Assembly: GCF_030068455.1 (NCBI RefSeq)
Contig: NZ_JAQOSQ010000003.1
Location: 62,001 to 126,000 of the forward strand
Reading direction: 5' to 3'
DNA length: 64,000 bases
Source: Roseofilum casamattae BLCC-M143
GTDB lineage: Bacteria > Cyanobacteriota > Cyanobacteriia > Cyanobacteriales > Desertifilaceae
Shown here: in pieces, positions 62,701 through 64,000 of the stretch
Layout: each line of letters begins with the position of its first letter
How positions within the stretch are numbered: the first letter of the stretch is position 1
The notes under the pieces: generated by a model
What the model was told of the DNA's origin: nothing
Seen by the model: the letters and a program-made list of their open reading frames with translations, nothing else
The model's database searches: none
Program-made: the position numbers and the translations under genes

Positions 62701-62986
62701 CGCCTTCGTTGATGGTATCGAAACCGACAGTAGCAAAGAGGCGATCGCGCAAACCATTATCTCTCTCGCCCACCATCTGGGGGCCCAACTCGTCTGTGAA
62801 GGGATTGAAACTACTGCCCAATGCTTAAAACTACAAGAACTCGGTTGTGAATACGGACAAGGCTACCTCTTTTCCCGCCCTCTCACCACTGATGCAACAA
62901 CGAAACTCTTGCAGCAGTCTGATTTCCAGCAGGCCATCAATTGGTCGGCTTGCAATAACTCGCAACAAACCTCTTCTGACACCTAA
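59741..62986 (+). CDS. GAF - PAS - GAF - PAS - GGDEF - EAL protein
   Basis: This 1081-residue protein has an N-terminal GAF (about 30-190), PAS (about 200-320), second GAF (about 330-480), second PAS (about 495-620), GGDEF with RFGGDEFAVLLGG near residue 708, and EAL with FEALLRW near residue 842. The EAL domain keeps EITET, DDFGTGYSSL and KIDRAF, so both diguanylate cyclase and phosphodiesterase activities are possible. There are no membrane segments. ATG at 59741. A single gene, not in an operon with its neighbours. Confidence 0.95.
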   Translation: MEETQLPQMMDVTLGDRQPSQERQLWLTERAGVLQAIAEHAPLSKILSLLLALMESQIHDRPAAILLCDRPQNCLRVAAATALPQEYYQGFDGLPIGEARASAGTAAHRQQPVIVDDVTLDPLWKDYQELGQQCHLQAAWSIPLLSDSNRLLGTLCVYSPAPGRPNKRDWKTMELAAQLATIAIERDRTAAELAEGDRQLRQLFAALPSIPIQGYDRNLQVFFWNQGSETLYGYTAEEAIGQSLEQLIIASPLAAKLRQQYQQWIVAGEFVQPEERATRHKDGSEITASSHHFLVANGQGEPEIYCIDLNLTARDRQAEQLSQFSARLKYLHRLSTRNYQNFDELFATYLKTGCELFGLSTGMIARIELPWMYLEYVESLRPEFQPGQLFQLADRYCPPVFSEQQTLHFTSIDQYPKQQECPLYPHWHLEAYLGTPICVEDKMYGTLSFFASEERSQPFTEADCDTIELMAKDISRFITAHHNELKRQQVELALRESELKYRSIFENVSQGIFQSSIEGRYLSVNPFLADLYGYATPQELIVQITDIANQLYVDPQRRQQLQDLIEEQSTVYNIESQVYRRDGEIIWVSETQRGVWDDRGNLLYYEGTVEDITARRLAEEQLQYNAYHDRLTGLKNRTWFIDRLKETIASYHRGEMQLYSVLFIDLDRFKVINDSLGHWVGDDLLQRVAQRLQETLERDLPPSMTLTLARFGGDEFAVLLGGLEHMAEATTIAQQLVDAMDTPFSMADYEFSLGASIGVTGATADYQLPDELLRDADLAMYQAKAKGGGQFVCFEKIMHPRAVARLQLEHDLTRALELEELSLCYQPVICLRTGDLKGFEALLRWNHTQKGWISPAEFIPVAEEVGFIGKLGWWVLQQSCAQLQHWREHLSRTRTLAINVNLSLVQLKQTNLVGRIENLLRSHHLPGSCLNLEITETSFMETSQLDASILQQLKGLGLGLSIDDFGTGYSSLSRLHQLPLDIIKIDRAFVDGIETDSSKEAIAQTIISLAHHLGAQLVCEGIETTAQCLKLQELGCEYGQGYLFSRPLTTDATTKLLQQSDFQQAINWSACNNSQQTSSDT

Positions 62987-63121
62987 GTCCAAACATTCTG
63001 CCAAGCATTGGCTGACAGAGTAGAGTAAATTAGATACAATTCGCTTAGGAGTAAAAATTGCATCTCCCTTGTTCTCTCTGCTGAGTTAGCTAAACCCAAT
63101 CTCAATCATCCCCATTTACTC

Positions 63122-64000
63122 ATGAGCCGTTCTGCTCAACTTAATGTCGAGTCTTGTTTGCTCGACCTGAACCTGCAAGATTTTCAAGTCAGTCCAACCA
63201 CATTAACTCAAGTGGTTTTAAATCAATTCGATCAGCGCCCCGACTTAGCTGGAGTTATTATTGCCAATCCTCAAAGATTTGTGGGCACGATCTCTCGCCG
63301 CTTATTTTACGAACATTTAAGCGAAAGTTTGAGCCTAGAGAAATTATTAAAAAATCCCATTCAATACTTTTTTAACGAAATGAGAATTAAGGGAAAACCT
63401 TTACAACTTTCCTATCTTGAAAAAATTGGAACGGCAGTGAGCCTAGCTCTCGCTCGCGATCGGCAAATGGTCTACGAACCGATTGTCGTTACCTTTGCAG
63501 AAGCAGCAGTTCCGGGAATTTGTGCTTACTTTTTATTGGATTTTCAAACCTTGATTTTGGCCCAGTCAAAAATTTTGTCCGATCTCAATCTTGATATCGA
63601 ACAAAAGCAAATGGAATCTCAACAAAACACTCTAAAATTAGAACGGCAAAATCAAAAAGTCGAGGCCTATGCTAGATTGCTTGAAGACCAATTAGCAACC
63701 ATTCACGAACGCAACCAACTCTTGGAATTTCAACAAAAAGAGTTAGTCCGCAAAAATGAAGAAGTTGCAGAATTTAATCATCGTTTCATTGAAATCGGTC
63801 GAATTTTATCTCAATCTGGAAAACGTGCTTTTCGCGCAACGTTTTCTGGAGTCAATGTAATTTGCAGTCAAACGGATAAAATTGTCGAAACTGGCGATTT
63901 ACTTGAAGAAGAATTAAAAACAATTGACGATACCTCGAAGTTGATCGAACGAGTAAGCCAACAAGTCCGCCACCTTGCCGTACAGCTAGCAATTATTGCG
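63122..64000 (+). CDS. Coiled-coil sensor-like protein (3' truncated by window edge)
   Basis: An ATG at 63122 opens a frame of 293 codons that runs off the window end. The N-terminus (MSRSAQLNVESCLLDLNLQD) and VVLNQFDQRPDLAGVIIANPQRFVGTISRR resemble a small domain of cyanobacterial signalling proteins. A long coiled coil follows (QQNTLKLERQNQKVEAYARLL and EDQLATIHERNQLLEFQQK), and the last visible residues (LIERVSQQVRHLAVQLAIIA) resemble the start of a chemotaxis-transducer-like signalling helix. The family is not named with confidence. It is on the same strand as the GGDEF-EAL gene, 135 bases after it. Confidence 0.8.
   Translation, partial: MSRSAQLNVESCLLDLNLQDFQVSPTTLTQVVLNQFDQRPDLAGVIIANPQRFVGTISRRLFYEHLSESLSLEKLLKNPIQYFFNEMRIKGKPLQLSYLEKIGTAVSLALARDRQMVYEPIVVTFAEAAVPGICAYFLLDFQTLILAQSKILSDLNLDIEQKQMESQQNTLKLERQNQKVEAYARLLEDQLATIHERNQLLEFQQKELVRKNEEVAEFNHRFIEIGRILSQSGKRAFRATFSGVNVICSQTDKIVETGDLLEEELKTIDDTSKLIERVSQQVRHLAVQLAIIA

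Noticed and set aside
1-64000. tRNA or rRNA genes
   Set aside because: No T-arm-like motif with matching cloverleaf or rRNA-like segment was seen by eye; a dedicated tRNA scan was not possible.

Overview
The window is a piece of a cyanobacterial chromosome. It carries psaK (photosystem I subunit), a phycobilisome-type linker, a CpcS/CpeS-type bilin lyase, a phytochrome histidine kinase, a GUN4-fused protein kinase, DUF1822/DUF1400/DUF760 proteins and very many GCGATCGC (HIP1) octamers, for example at 1144-1151 and 1177-1184. The many large signalling proteins and moderate GC suggest a filamentous, Oscillatoriales-like species. That placement is an inference; nothing here fixes the genus.

Layout. 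(1) 1-1992: the end of a hybrid histidine kinase and a small lipase. (2) 2074-16431, all on the minus strand: a compact biosynthetic cluster. Read 5' to 3' it is an acyl carrier protein, a Cys-to-Ser (decarboxylating) ketosynthase, an alpha/beta hydrolase, an HMG-CoA-synthase-like enzyme, ECH1, a single-module polyketide synthase (ECH2 - five short tandem helical repeats - KS - AT - ACP - TE), a lipocalin-like protein, a Baeyer-Villiger-like flavin monooxygenase, a cytochrome P450 and another alpha/beta-hydrolase-fold protein. This is a complete beta-branching (HCS) cassette serving one PKS module. (3) 16666-22104: a giant Ser/Thr kinase - ATPase - GAF - histidine kinase just upstream on the same strand. 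(4) 22372-25313: a decayed formylglycine-generating-enzyme-like pseudogene, a SUKH protein, mutY and a DUF760 gene. (5) 25612-34779: housekeeping and hypothetical genes (metal P-type ATPase, FHA, tmk, solute-binding lipoprotein, HNH, DUF1822 with a translationally coupled HTH-like regulator). (6) 34872-40246: a light/c-di-GMP signalling block (phytochrome kinase, Rcp1-like receiver, receiver-PAS-GGDEF-EAL). (7) 40291-50994: CbiQ-like transporter subunit, two tandem stand-alone DUF1400 proteins, a putative tRNA-dependent cyclodipeptide synthase bracketed by 41-bp imperfect inverted repeats, two RTX proteins sharing an 830-bp nearly identical 3' end, a CDGSH protein and a kinase-GUN4 fusion. (8) 51355-54230: pentapeptide protein, bilin lyase, membrane-anchored PBS linker and psaK. 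(9) 54403-64000: purL, purF, small membrane proteins, a GGDEF-EAL protein and a truncated sensor-like gene.

The two most notable systems are the one-module PKS with a full beta-branching cassette and unusual repeat insert, and the isolated cyclodipeptide synthase inside an inverted-repeat-bounded segment of about 964 bp. Neither product can be read from the sequence. Functions come from motif recognition by eye; no database search was run.
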